Under the pieces are notes generated by a model that saw only the letters and a list, made by a program, of their open reading frames with translations, made no database searches and had not been told where the DNA came from. The position numbers were made by a program, and so were the translations under genes. DNA of 64,000 bases from Pseudomonas nunensis (GTDB lineage Bacteria > Pseudomonadota > Gammaproteobacteria > Pseudomonadales > Pseudomonadaceae): assembly GCF_024296925.1 (NCBI RefSeq), contig NZ_CP101125.1, positions 6,997,001 to 7,061,000 of the forward strand, given 5' to 3'. Below, piece after piece: positions 54,671 to 62,944 of the stretch. Each line of letters opens with the position of its first letter. Positions within the stretch are counted from its first letter, which is position 1.

Positions 54671-54899
54671 CCAGGCTTACCTTGACTCGCTGAGGGGCGG
54701 CAAGACGTTCGGTGACCACGGCGATGAGGGCTTCATCCTCTTCGCTGAGTAGTGCAGCTTTGAAAGGCAATTTGCCGCGTTCGGCGACGTATTGCAGGGT
54801 TTGACGCAGCAGTTCGGAAGGCGTAACCCCGAGCTTTTCCAGCTCCGCGAATGAACGCTGCTTCAGATCATCGTCGATACGAATGTTGATGGAGGCCAT
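54660..54899 (-). CDS. relB: RelB/DinJ-family antitoxin
   Basis: 79 residues: ASINIRIDDDLKQRSFAELEKLGVTPSELLRQTL is a ribbon-helix-helix of the RelB/DinJ type (cited in part); the acidic C-terminal half would wrap RelE. The ATG at 54899 is chosen from the family start; an open frame before it crosses the operator. A palindrome just upstream is the likely autoregulatory site. Confidence 0.9.
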   Translation of the reverse strand: MASINIRIDDDLKQRSFAELEKLGVTPSELLRQTLQYVAERGKLPFKAALLSEEDEALIAVVTERLAAPQRVKVSLDDL

Positions 54900-54911
54900 G
54901 GTGAGAAACCT

Positions 54912-54931
54912 GTAATGACGTTTGTCGTTAC
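54912..54931 (-). promoter_or_regulatory. Candidate RelBE operator
   Basis: GTAATGAC-GTTT-GTCGTTAC is an 8+8 near-perfect palindrome starting 13 bases upstream of the relB ATG; another TTAC lies 12 bases on. RelB-RelE complexes bind such repeats to repress their own promoter. Confidence 0.6.
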
Positions 54932-55007
54932 GGTAGCAATTACGGCGCTGGCTCCACAACCCCTTATGTAGGGTTTTCAGATGGTAGGTATGCTTTCTTT
55001 CAGGCAT

Positions 55008-55032
55008 TAAAAAGCCGGCTTGTGGCCGGCTT
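55008..55032 (-). terminator. Intrinsic terminator after ptuAB
   Basis: On the minus strand AAGCCGGC-CACAA-GCCGGCTT is followed by TTTAAT. It lies about 130 bases after the ptuB stop and before relB, separating the two leftward units. The A+T-rich stretch 55031-55080 next to it shows no gene. Confidence 0.8.
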
Positions 55033-55161
55033 CTATTATTTATATATTATTGATTTATATGAATTTTATTTCTGATCTCTGTTTTGACCCACTCTTTAAC
55101 CCACACTGCTGAATCGATATGGATCTAACTATTTTTGCTGGCCTTAGCTGGGCTTGAACAA

Positions 55162-55800
55162 TCACTCGCTCTGACGAGTCAGCACATGCCTGATCGCCGT
55201 CGCGTACGGCAAATGCGCGGTGTCGCGTACCTCCCGCTCCAACTCCTCAACCCAACTATCATCGTCGGGATAAGCTTCGGCGTAGTCTGCAAAAATCTCC
55301 ATGGTCTGAATATAGCCGCAGAGCTGCGCGCGACGAATCTGATTTAAGGCACCGTCCAACACAAGAATGCGGATGGTTTCTGTGGCACGAAGATGGTTGT
55401 TTGCCGTCAGCCCCGCACGTGGCCGCACGGTGCCGCCGGGCGTGAAAAGCAAGAATACGTCAGGATCTTCGATATCAGGCTTGATCAGCGTTTCTGGGGA
55501 ATAAGCTCCACACTGGTCCTTGGCCATTCCGCAAGTTCCGGCACGGTTGCAGGAGCCAAACAGATTGCTCCAATCAAACGTACCTTGGGGGTATCTCCCG
55601 CGCTGGCGGAAATGTTCGATATGACGATTTCCATCACCCATTGGCCCATCGCAGTAAGCACATCGAGGCCCTTGCATTAAGTCCAGCGACAGCCAGATAG
55701 CCATGCGCTCTTCGGGTGTTACAGCACTCCAGGCATCCCGGCCATGCCGGTAACGTCTCAGGCCCGCCGGAGGTTCGTCTTGTCTATTCAGACGCCGCAC
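55162..55800 (-). CDS. ptuB: Septu system HNH nuclease PtuB
   Basis: 212 residues. The zinc/HNH pattern is CAYCDGPMG, then HIEHFRQRG (the catalytic His pair), then WSNLFGSCN and CGMAKD. It opens VRRLNRQDEPPAGLRRY, typical of PtuB and of the retron-associated HNH effectors. The GTG at 55800 follows the ptuA stop by one base with AGGGAG 7 bases before it, so a two-gene operon. PtuA-PtuB complexes degrade nucleic acid when phage infects. No reverse transcriptase is nearby, so this is a stand-alone Septu rather than retron Ec78. Confidence 0.86.
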   Translation of the reverse strand: MRRLNRQDEPPAGLRRYRHGRDAWSAVTPEERMAIWLSLDLMQGPRCAYCDGPMGDGNRHIEHFRQRGRYPQGTFDWSNLFGSCNRAGTCGMAKDQCGAYSPETLIKPDIEDPDVFLLFTPGGTVRPRAGLTANNHLRATETIRILVLDGALNQIRRAQLCGYIQTMEIFADYAEAYPDDDSWVEELEREVRDTAHLPYATAIRHVLTRQSE

Positions 55801-55801
55801 C

Positions 55802-57259
55802 TCAACGCTCCCTGTTGCCAAGTTCGCGGGGCAGGCGCTGCTTGATTCCCTGTAAACGAACCAGTCGATCAAGTTCGTGCACAACTGGATGTTCAGCCCC
55901 GAAATGGGCTTCCAGCCTGTCTCTCAATATACGTCCCTCAGGCTGCTCATGAAGGTTCTGTTGAATCAGTGCCTGGTAATCAGAAACCCAGATTGCCTCA
56001 GGCACATGAGGTACCGGATCGACGCCCATGATACGGGCCAACAGGTCGGAGCTGGCGACGCCGCGGGTTTGCCATTGTGGCTCGCTGACGGTGGTGACCC
56101 GGCTGGTGGTCTCGGGAACGATTTCGCTGCGCAGGATTCGCACACTGTCCGATGAGACCGTACTCAACACCTGAGGACTGTGGGTTGTCACGATAAGCTG
56201 CATGGCCGGGAACGCCTGGGCCAGGTTGAGCAGCACTACTTGTTGCCATTCCGGATGCAGGTGCATGTCGACTTCGTCGATAAGCAGCAGGCCTGGTGTC
56301 TTTTGCGCCGCTTGCGCACCAAGGTGGCCGTTGAGTTTGGTTGCGCGAAATGCGATATCGGCCACCATGCCTATCATGTTGCGAATACCGTCGCTGAGCC
56401 ACTCGACTGGTAGTTCGCCTAATTGCTCATGTCGGGCAACCAGCGTGTCGCGGGTGAAGGAGTACTCGATACCGCTCCAGCCTGCCGGTTGAATGCACAC
56501 GTTCACGGCTCGACTAACTGACTGGATGTAGGTGTCGAATTCGGTTTTGGCAATGCTGACCCCTGCTTCAAGCGCCTTGAGTTGGGCTTCTTTGGCATTC
56601 AGGCTCCAGTAGCGAAACCATTGCACGAACGATTTATAGCTGGATGCCGGATCGAGGCAGTCGGTGTAGCCGACGGTTCTTGAGGTGCGTTGGATGTTCT
56701 TCGCATCTGTCAGTTTTTTTTGCTGCCACAGACGTCCAGTGCCGTAGTACGCGATCAGTGGCAGAACGACCTCAGTGTCGGGCGTGCGCGAAGCTTCTTG
56801 CATGCGCTTGCCATAGGCAACCAATTCCTTGGCGTCTTTGACCGATGTCTTGGTCTTGGTCGCGCTGGAAAGGTGACGGCGCCAAATAGTGGGCAGTAGA
56901 TCATCGGACAGCCGATCGAGCAGACTGCCGGGAACGAATCCCGTAGCCTCGAGCCTAGCCCCTTGAGGGGCGTATTCCATTTCGTTTGTAGTGGTTTGTC
57001 TGGCACGAAACTGGCGAATATCACTAGGCTCAAAATGCTTGCCCACCGCCTCGTCAAATGCCCCTATATAAGGACCAAAGGCGATGGCGATGGCGTCGAG
57101 AATGGACGTTTTACCCGTACCATTGGCCGCAACCAATACGGTCAACTGCGGGTGGAAGTCGATATCGATCGATTCAAAGCAGCGGAAATCACGCAGTCGC
57201 AACTGGGAAAGCCGCAGCGAATTTTTTCCGGCACTCGTCATGTTTTCCTGGGTGCCCAT
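55802..57259 (-). CDS. ptuA: Septu system ATPase PtuA
   Basis: 485-residue AAA/ABC-type (OLD-like N-terminal) ATPase. LRLRDFRCFESIDIDFHP is the usual start of RecF/SMC-like defence ATPases; Walker A AANGTGKTS (about 45), Walker B LLLIDEVDMHLHPEW (about 325) with the LHPEWQ signature, and TTHSPQVL. A C-terminal ~90 residues likely contacts PtuB. GGAG stands 6 bases before the ATG at 57259. ATP sensing by PtuA controls nuclease release in known Septu systems. Confidence 0.87.
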   Translation of the reverse strand: MGTQENMTSAGKNSLRLSQLRLRDFRCFESIDIDFHPQLTVLVAANGTGKTSILDAIAIAFGPYIGAFDEAVGKHFEPSDIRQFRARQTTTNEMEYAPQGARLEATGFVPGSLLDRLSDDLLPTIWRRHLSSATKTKTSVKDAKELVAYGKRMQEASRTPDTEVVLPLIAYYGTGRLWQQKKLTDAKNIQRTSRTVGYTDCLDPASSYKSFVQWFRYWSLNAKEAQLKALEAGVSIAKTEFDTYIQSVSRAVNVCIQPAGWSGIEYSFTRDTLVARHEQLGELPVEWLSDGIRNMIGMVADIAFRATKLNGHLGAQAAQKTPGLLLIDEVDMHLHPEWQQVVLLNLAQAFPAMQLIVTTHSPQVLSTVSSDSVRILRSEIVPETTSRVTTVSEPQWQTRGVASSDLLARIMGVDPVPHVPEAIWVSDYQALIQQNLHEQPEGRILRDRLEAHFGAEHPVVHELDRLVRLQGIKQRLPRELGNRER

Positions 57260-57769
57260 GCGAAACTCCAGCCGACGCTTAAAACGCTAGTCTACCTGTT
57301 GACCTGCTTCCAGCGCAGCCTCTTGGAGGAACTGAAAAATCGTCCTGATGTTGACGAAGTGCCTCACGTTCTCCCCTTCAAATTTCTTGTCTGGTGAGAG
57401 GGGGTGCACCTGGAATTCAATGCTGCTTTGATGCAGTGCTCTAGGGAGGGGCGCTATTGATTTTTCTAGGTGCTCTCGATCAAATACAATCCCAGATCTA
57501 GTGTGCGGAAGCTGAAGCTAAATCGTGACAAGATTTAAATGACACAAGTTCATCGTGGATGTAAGTGTCTTAAAAAAGACGAGTAATGATCGACATATGG
57601 TTGGGTTGCCTGTGCAAAGCTAGAACCAAGTCATTTTACTCGTCTGGCGTATTAGTCCTATCCTTCGATAAGGTACTAAGTGATAAATCGAAGAGCTCTG
57701 CCTGAACTCTAGCTTGTAAGGGGTGGCCCCCCAGCCGAGGGAGAGCTCAATTGGCGTTGGTGCTATTTT
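57260..57769. other. Gene-poor stretch upstream of ptuA
   Basis: No convincing gene. Base composition falls from G+C-rich to A+T-rich here, with many short stops. It presumably carries the ptuA promoter near 57270-57400. The bases 57310-57397 form an open run on the plus strand but resemble no known protein. Confidence 0.4.
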
Positions 57770-58621
57770 TTATGAGGTTTTAAGCAATTGTGCTGTCCTG
57801 ATTTTTTCGGGTACGTGATCGTTCTTTTCTGCTTCCATTTCTATCAGTATCTCTAAGAGTCTTGCTCGACTAACTTCATAGCGGCTTGCCAGTTTCTCGA
57901 GGCTTACAATTGCTTTGTCCGAAAGTACGAAGTTGTACTGAGCCTTTCCTTTAAGATTTTCTCTATATTTTTTTTGAGTCCATCCTTTTTTGATTTTTCC
58001 TATATAAAGCTCTTTTTGTTCTCGTGAGTAATTCGCTTTGTCAAAAAAAATCAAGATGTCTTCGAATGTTTCGAAGGGGGCTGACCCCAGTGTGACGACG
58101 AAGGAGTTCTTTTCTAGCCAGTCCCAAGCGAATTGGCTTTTCTGGTCGTCATCTTTAAACCAAGCATACACTCTGTCGTTTGCTTTGTGGCTTTTCCATC
58201 TTTGTTCAAGATCTCTAAGTAGGTTTGCTTTTTGAGTTATGTCTCTTTGCCATACGTCGAGGATCGCGATAGGTAGATCTTTTTCTTTTAGGTCGAAGTA
58301 ATTCTTGAGTTGGCTATGTCCGGTCGAGTTTTGAATTTCTTTTGTCATCCACTCTGCTACACGGCGGTCTTCCGTTATCCACTCAATATCTCTTTTATGG
58401 ACAAGTTGTTTGCGTCTTTCTTTAAGTAGTTCGTCGACTCTCCAAGTCCTGGTCTGAAGATACCTGGCCATTTTGTCTCTCATGCCAGTATCTGAGTAGT
58501 CATTTGGGTTAAATCTAGTTTCGTAGAATAAAAGTGTGTACCACAGCCATATATCGTGGCGATTGCTGTATTCCGTTTCGCCGAGAACTTGGGAGAGAGC
58601 ATCTTCAAGGTGTAGTGCCAC
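57770..58621 (-). CDS. Uncharacterised A+T-rich gene product
   Basis: 283 residues, highly charged and without signal peptide or membrane helices. N-terminus: ALHLEDALSQVLGETEYSNRHDIWLWYTLL. A coiled, basic middle part follows (WRVDELLKERRKQLVHKRDIEWI, cited in part), and the end looks like a short helix-rich DNA-binding-like segment (LSDKAIVSLEKLASRYEVSRARLLEIL). I recognise no domain. Codon use and low G+C differ from the chromosome core and suggest transfer. Located between the Septu genes and the integrative element; a defence or element-maintenance role is conceivable only from position. Confidence 0.6.
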   Translation of the reverse strand: MALHLEDALSQVLGETEYSNRHDIWLWYTLLFYETRFNPNDYSDTGMRDKMARYLQTRTWRVDELLKERRKQLVHKRDIEWITEDRRVAEWMTKEIQNSTGHSQLKNYFDLKEKDLPIAILDVWQRDITQKANLLRDLEQRWKSHKANDRVYAWFKDDDQKSQFAWDWLEKNSFVVTLGSAPFETFEDILIFFDKANYSREQKELYIGKIKKGWTQKKYRENLKGKAQYNFVLSDKAIVSLEKLASRYEVSRARLLEILIEMEAEKNDHVPEKIRTAQLLKTS

Positions 58622-58942
58622 TATAGTGTCCTTCTAGCGTGGATCAAGTAATTATGTAGATTTACTCTAACATGATTCAAGTGTCAATCAAGATTGTCTC
58701 TAGTAGATATAATATCGCGGTTGCTCAGTCTTTACTGGGGTGATGAACCTTTTTAAGCAGCGATCTGGCGAAGTGGAGCAACCTCCAATTCACGAGCAAT
58801 TTTTGCGTTTGGTTACCATTAGGTGCGCTGCTTTGCCAAGTTTGCCTCGCCAGGTTCCTCCTCTGGGTGAGGGGTAGAGTCTGTAGCACGTTAATTTTTA
58901 CTGGGCTTGCCAATCCTCTGGACGAATACAGGAGCTGCGTTC
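58622..58942. other. Intergenic region before alpA
   Basis: No supported gene. 58622-58720 is A+T-rich and could hold divergent promoters; 58725-58913 has a 62-codon open frame on the minus strand that starts inside it and shows no family I know. No attachment-site repeat was recognised. Confidence 0.35.
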
Positions 58943-59143
58943 ATGAGGATAATTCGATTGAAAGAGGTCATGGATCTAACGGGCCTTGCTAGATCTACGA
59001 TTTACAAGTTTATTTCGGGGGATTCATTTCCCAAACCTATTTCCTTGGGGGACCGTTGTGTAGGTTGGCTGGAAAGTGAAGTTCACGCTTGGATACTAAG
59101 TAAAGTTAAAGAGCGGGATCAGTTGGTGAAGAATGATGCTTGA
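58943..59143 (+). CDS. AlpA-family phage/element transcriptional regulator
   Basis: 66 residues. MRIIRLKEVMDLTGLARSTIYKFISGDSFPKP is the AlpA helix-turn-helix with the typical S-x-x-F-P-K-P turn (cited in part), then GWLESEVHAWI. AlpA proteins activate excision or integrase genes of cryptic prophages and integrative elements. The ATG at 58943 is the family start; an ATG 12 codons earlier is in frame but adds nothing. A strong terminator follows. Confidence 0.85.
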   Translation: MRIIRLKEVMDLTGLARSTIYKFISGDSFPKPISLGDRCVGWLESEVHAWILSKVKERDQLVKNDA

Positions 59144-59192
59144 GGATCTGCTGCGTTTGCCTTTGTGAATTTCACTGGCTCGGTTCTAGTTA

Positions 59193-59227
59193 ACACCATG
59201 AAGGAACTTATCCTTCATGGTGTTTTT
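59193..59227 (+). terminator. Rho-independent terminator after alpA
   Basis: ACACCATGAAGGA (59193-59205), loop ACTTA, TCCTTCATGGTGT (59211-59223) then TTTT. A 13-bp perfect stem. The rest of the gap 59228-59501 shows no gene and holds the GGAG of the next one. Confidence 0.93.
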
Positions 59228-59501
59228 CCAGAGTTGTTGTGTCTCTGTAATGTATCTTTTTAACAGGGCTTGTGGGTGGTTTATCTAGTGTTGTGCCGTC
59301 AGAAAGTTTCGGTATTGGTACTATGCTTATACAGTATCTCTATTGTGAGTTTGGCTTGTCTGTACTGATTAGGTGTGGGAGGTGTGTCGGAGGGAAGATA
59401 GGTGCTCTAAGCAGAGCAGTATTGTGCTCTACCTTCTTAGGTGTAAGTAAAAATGTACTAGCGGGCCTGACTATATGAAACTAAATACTCGGAGCTCAAT
59501 C

Positions 59502-60158
59502 ATGGCTAGATATCCAGGCAACACGAACTTAACCCTTCATTACGAAGGTTCTTATCAAGGCCTGACCGTGCAAGTGGATAAGGGACCCTTCATCCAAGAG
59601 TACCTAAACCGTCTTCATCAGACGGTATCTCGAGCGCTTAATCAGTACCCTCGTGTGTTCGCATTCAGGTTTGACCTGCGGCTACCAGCTAACAATCAAT
59701 TGCCCGATTACGCTTTCACGAACGAAGTTATTGACCGCTTCATCGAATCCTTTAAAGCCAAAATCAAGCACAATCGCCAAATGGCGAAACTTGTGAATAA
59801 GTACGCGCACGACACCAAGGTGCGTTACGTCTGGGCTAGGGAGCAAGGGCAGCACGCGCGACCACATCATCACTTTGCGATCTTGCTGAACTACGATGCA
59901 TTCAATGCGCTGGGTAAGCTCGAATCAGGCAGAGACAACATGTTTAATCGCTTGGAAGGAGCGTGGGCAAGCGCTTTAGGGTTATCAGTAGAGGCTGTCA
60001 GGGGATTGGTCGAGATTCCACAAAATCCTTACTATCACATGTATCGCGACGAGATAGTCGGACAGGCAGCCTTCTTCCATCGTGCGAGCTACCTGTGTAA
60101 GTCGAGCACAAAGGTTTTTGGGGATGGTTCCCATGGTTTCGGGTGCAGCAGAAGCTGA
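59502..60158 (+). CDS. Inovirus Gp2 / YagK-YfjJ family protein
   Basis: 218 residues. Family segments: YPRVFAFRFDLRLPAN, VRYVWAREQGQHARPHHHFAILLN (the HHH triad; cited in part), QNPYYHMYRDEIV, and the ending RASYLCKSSTKVFGDGSHGFGCSR, typical of the YagK/YfjJ C-terminal domain. The HHH plus downstream Tyr residues recall HUH replication initiators of inoviruses, but activity is unproven. The ATG at 59502 has GGAG 7 bases upstream; an ATG at 59475 is less supported. A passenger of prophage-like or integrative elements. Confidence 0.83.
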   Translation: MARYPGNTNLTLHYEGSYQGLTVQVDKGPFIQEYLNRLHQTVSRALNQYPRVFAFRFDLRLPANNQLPDYAFTNEVIDRFIESFKAKIKHNRQMAKLVNKYAHDTKVRYVWAREQGQHARPHHHFAILLNYDAFNALGKLESGRDNMFNRLEGAWASALGLSVEAVRGLVEIPQNPYYHMYRDEIVGQAAFFHRASYLCKSSTKVFGDGSHGFGCSRS

Positions 60159-60255
60159 GCACAACGCTGAATCACAAAAAAAATAGAAGGACACCGTGCC
60201 GACGACCACCCTGGCAGTGCCAAAGGCGGTCCATCGGACGGTGTGTACATTGGAG

Positions 60256-60753
60256 TTAAAGGTAACCTCGTTCAACCAGAGATACGCAGCCTTCATGACC
60301 TACAACGATGTGATCCAACGTCTGGGTGCCAATCATGCTGAGGGCGCTCTTGAGCGCCAGGGTTAGCGTGCGATCGGCTTGACTAGGTTCAGGATCACCG
60401 GATGGGTGGTTATGTACCAGAATTACCGCTGCAGCATTGAGCTCCAATGCAATCTTGACCACTTCTCGCGGGTACACGCTGGCACCATCCAGCGTGCCTC
60501 TGAATAGCTCCCTGAAGGCAATCACTCGATGTTTGCTGTCGAGCAGTAGTAGCGCAAAGACCTCGTGCTCGTGGTACTGCAGCAGTGTTTGCAGGTGGCT
60601 AAAAACCTGCTTTGGCTCCGTTAATGCCCGGCCTTTAGACAGACGGCTCATTGCCAATTGTTGTGCCATCTGCAGGATGTCAGCCTCGGTAACCGGGGAT
60701 TCCATGACATAGGTACCGATTGTTTCACCGGCTATCAGCTTGTGATATTTCAT
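60256..60753 (-). CDS. radC: RadC-family JAB-domain protein of the integrative element
   Basis: 165 residues beginning MKYHKLIAGETIGTYVMESP. The JAB metal motif is VILVHNHPSGDPEPSQAD (H-x-H-x7-S-xx-D). AGGA lies 8 bases before this ATG, which is the usual start in mobile elements. RadC-like proteins are common in integrative elements and their activity is unresolved. In the present sequence the frame is continuous with the gene upstream, but this is explained by a frameshift there (see the next entry). Confidence 0.86.
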   Translation of the reverse strand: MKYHKLIAGETIGTYVMESPVTEADILQMAQQLAMSRLSKGRALTEPKQVFSHLQTLLQYHEHEVFALLLLDSKHRVIAFRELFRGTLDGASVYPREVVKIALELNAAAVILVHNHPSGDPEPSQADRTLTLALKSALSMIGTQTLDHIVVGHEGCVSLVERGYL

Positions 60754-60799
60754 TCGGGTATTCCTGAGCGAATAGGGAAGAACGCAGAAGAGTTGATGG

Positions 60800-61722
60800 C
60801 TACTGAACCGAAGACCTGCTTTTGTGCTGCGAGGCTCGCGATTCCAGCTTCTGGGCAAGTGAGGGTTTGGCAGGCGCTGCCGGTGGAGGGGGTTGAGTTC
60901 TATACGGCTGGGCTGATCTTCAATGACAGGGAAGAACTCCTCGACGATGGCACCTGTGTCCTCCACGGTGTCCTCAAAGGCCCCATTGTTAAAACCCTGC
61001 CGTGCCGCTTGATCCAAGGCGCTCTGGTCAAAGCCTGCGGCTTGACGGGTCTCCTCCAATTGCTTGGCTGCAAGTAAGGCATCTTCCATGCCCAGACCGC
61101 TGCGTACCGTGATGTCTACGTAGAAAATCGGTACACCGTGGCTTTGGCGAGTGGACTTACCGCGAAGACGCAACTCCAGCGGCAGGCAGGCCAGTCGATC
61201 GCCGGAGATGGCTTGCAGATAGTGCAGTCGCGCTGCCAGGGTGCGGATGCTGTTGTAGCCTGTGGTGCGAAAGACAAAGCTGCCAAGTGGATCGTCATCG
61301 CCAATCACAACGTTGAGCCGGCCGTAAGGTTTGCAGGCATTGCCTTGAGCCAGTGAACAGCCATCCGGTGAAGGGCAGGGCAACGACTGAATACCATCCT
61401 TGGTCAGACGCTTGCAGGTCTCACCATTGCCGACGCACAGCGGCCGGCCAGTATTACGGTCGAACAGGCTGTAGTCAGCCCGAAAGTTGAGGTCCGGCTC
61501 GTTGAACAGCAGCCGGATCGGAATGCTGCGCAGCTTGCCGTCCTTACCATTGCGCAGTTCTTCGTTAAGGGGATGCAGCAACCAGCCGTCACGGTTATGT
61601 AATTGGGAGGTGAGGGTAAATTGATCGTCCTTTTCTGGCAGACGCTTACCGTTCTTTTCGACGACTTTGCCGATGGAAATTCGGCCTAAAACCGGCGGTG
61701 TGATGGCTAAACCTTTGAGCAT
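60800..61722 (-). pseudogene. Phage-type hydrolase/metal-binding protein, C-terminus frameshifted
   Basis: The frame from 61722 encodes about 277 residues with conserved Cys clusters (CVGNGETCKRL, LPCPSPDGCSLAQGNACKPYGRL), typical of integrative-element proteins annotated as hydrolase or metal-binding. AGGAG precedes the ATG. At the G5 run 60888-60892 the reading changes to an implausible tail running into radC. In the frame reached by adding one base, translation gives PPPAAPAKPSLAQKLESRAS and stops at TAG 60800-60802, the Pro-rich ending expected for the family. So one base seems lost (mutation or sequencing error). Confidence 0.75.
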
Positions 61723-61748
61723 GGGAGTTCTCCTGTCACTGAAATAAA

Positions 61749-61786
61749 AACGCCACCGAGACCGCGTGAGCGACCAGGGTGGCATT
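61749..61786 (-). promoter_or_regulatory. Terminator-like leader hairpin
   Basis: On the minus strand AATGCCACC pairs with GGTGGCGTT (stem 61749-61757/61778-61786), followed by TTTAT, ending about 27 bases before the ATG at 61722. Looks like an intrinsic terminator or attenuator in the 5' leader of the metal-binding protein gene. Confidence 0.65.
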
Positions 61787-61828
61787 GAAGGGAAAGGGCA
61801 CGGGGATAAGGGAGGAGCGAACGATCGT

Positions 61829-62833
61829 TTAAGCCAGCAGAAAACGTCGACTACCGGCTTTGGTGGTCGAGTAGCGAACTTGCAGATGAGGCTTTTCTTT
61901 TAGCAGGCGGGGGATATCCAGAGCCAAGTTGTCTTTGGCTTTCTTCCACGTGATGCTGCCGGTTGCGAAGGTCGCCCGACTGGCATCGCCTATGGCCTGT
62001 TGCAGTGTTTGCTTAAGTTGAGCTTCCTGCGCCTCCTGCAGAGCAATCGACTTGCGCACGTTCTGCAGCTCGGTAAAGGCCGTGCAGAGCAGTGTGTCCT
62101 GGCTAAAGTCTAGGGTTTGTCCATTGTCGTGCGGATACAGACAGCGCAAAGCTTGCTCCGCTGAGGCCGAACCGTCTGCCGGCGGTGGGGTGTCACTGAC
62201 GACGTAATCCCAGAAGAGCCGTTCCAGGTCGATCAGCCGAGCTATCAGTGACTCATCGCGCTCAATGCGATGGATTTCCAGGTGCTGACCTCCGAGCAGT
62301 ACCGCCACATCCGCCGCCTGCTTGCCAGTCACGGCCAACTGGTGAATGACCTGCAACTGCACATACTCGGGCACGCCTTCTTTCCAGAGACGTGCGCCGT
62401 TTATGCCGGCGGTTTTGCATTCGAGAATCTGCACTTCTGACGCACCGATAACCTCACGGTCGATATTGGCCAGCATCCAGGCCAGTTTGGGATCAGGATG
62501 CTGCAGAACCGCATTGACCCGGCGGACCCGATGACCGCTGCGCCGGGTGTAATGGGATGCGACAATCGGCTCCAGGATGTTGCCCCAGTACGCGGGGCTT
62601 TCCTCATCCTGCGGATCGAGCATGGTTAGTAAGGTGTCACGCCCGGTTTTTTCCATCCACAGTTCCAGCTGTGATTTATAAGGGTTCAGGCCCACAGCGG
62701 CGGCGGCATCTGAACTGCCGATGCCTTGCTTGCGCACGGTCAACCAGTCCTCACGCGGCAGTTGTTTGGTGCCGACCAAGCGTAAGGCAGGACTGGGTTT
62801 AGTTCTGAGATGTAGTAGGGATTGAGAGCTCAT
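61829..62833 (-). CDS. YqaJ-family viral recombinase nuclease
   Basis: 334 residues. YqaJ core: RKQGIGSSDAAAAVGLNPYK (about 35), WGNILEPIVASHY, WMLANIDREV and ILECKT, the E...D...ExK catalytic set of lambda-exonuclease-like PDDEXK enzymes; a coiled C-terminal region follows. It would make 3' single-strand ends for recombination of the element, normally with a Bet/RecT partner that would lie outside this window. Start at 62833: AAGGA is 7 bases before it, whereas the ATG at 62839 stands one base after the SD. Confidence 0.87.
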   Translation of the reverse strand: MSSQSLLHLRTKPSPALRLVGTKQLPREDWLTVRKQGIGSSDAAAAVGLNPYKSQLELWMEKTGRDTLLTMLDPQDEESPAYWGNILEPIVASHYTRRSGHRVRRVNAVLQHPDPKLAWMLANIDREVIGASEVQILECKTAGINGARLWKEGVPEYVQLQVIHQLAVTGKQAADVAVLLGGQHLEIHRIERDESLIARLIDLERLFWDYVVSDTPPPADGSASAEQALRCLYPHDNGQTLDFSQDTLLCTAFTELQNVRKSIALQEAQEAQLKQTLQQAIGDASRATFATGSITWKKAKDNLALDIPRLLKEKPHLQVRYSTTKAGSRRFLLA

Positions 62834-62854
62834 AATCATTTCCTTGAGGCATAA

Positions 62855-62889
62855 AAACGCCCAACCAGCACGAAGCTGATCAGGCGTTT
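62855..62889 (-). promoter_or_regulatory. Terminator-like leader hairpin before yqaJ-like gene
   Basis: On the minus strand AAACGCC (62889-62883) pairs with GGCGTTT (62861-62855), enclosing an inner CAGC/GCTG stem, then TTAT. The hairpin ends 21 bases before the ATG at 62833. Confidence 0.65.
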
Positions 62890-62944
62890 AGGGAGTGGAA
62901 GAACAGAATGGGGAAGGGGTTTATGAGGACAGTGAAAACTAGGC

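Noticed and set aside
55162..57769. Retron with PtuAB effector
   Set aside because: No reverse transcriptase gene and no msr/msd-like inverted repeat was found next to ptuAB.
58725..58913. 62-codon minus-strand gene upstream of alpA
   Set aside because: Start and end have no supporting SD or family similarity; the sequence may be a remnant but cannot be shown to be a gene.
60256..61785. Single 509-residue fusion gene of a metal-binding domain and RadC
   Set aside because: The linker is implausible, RadC has its own SD and start, and a one-base change restores the family ending and a stop before radC.
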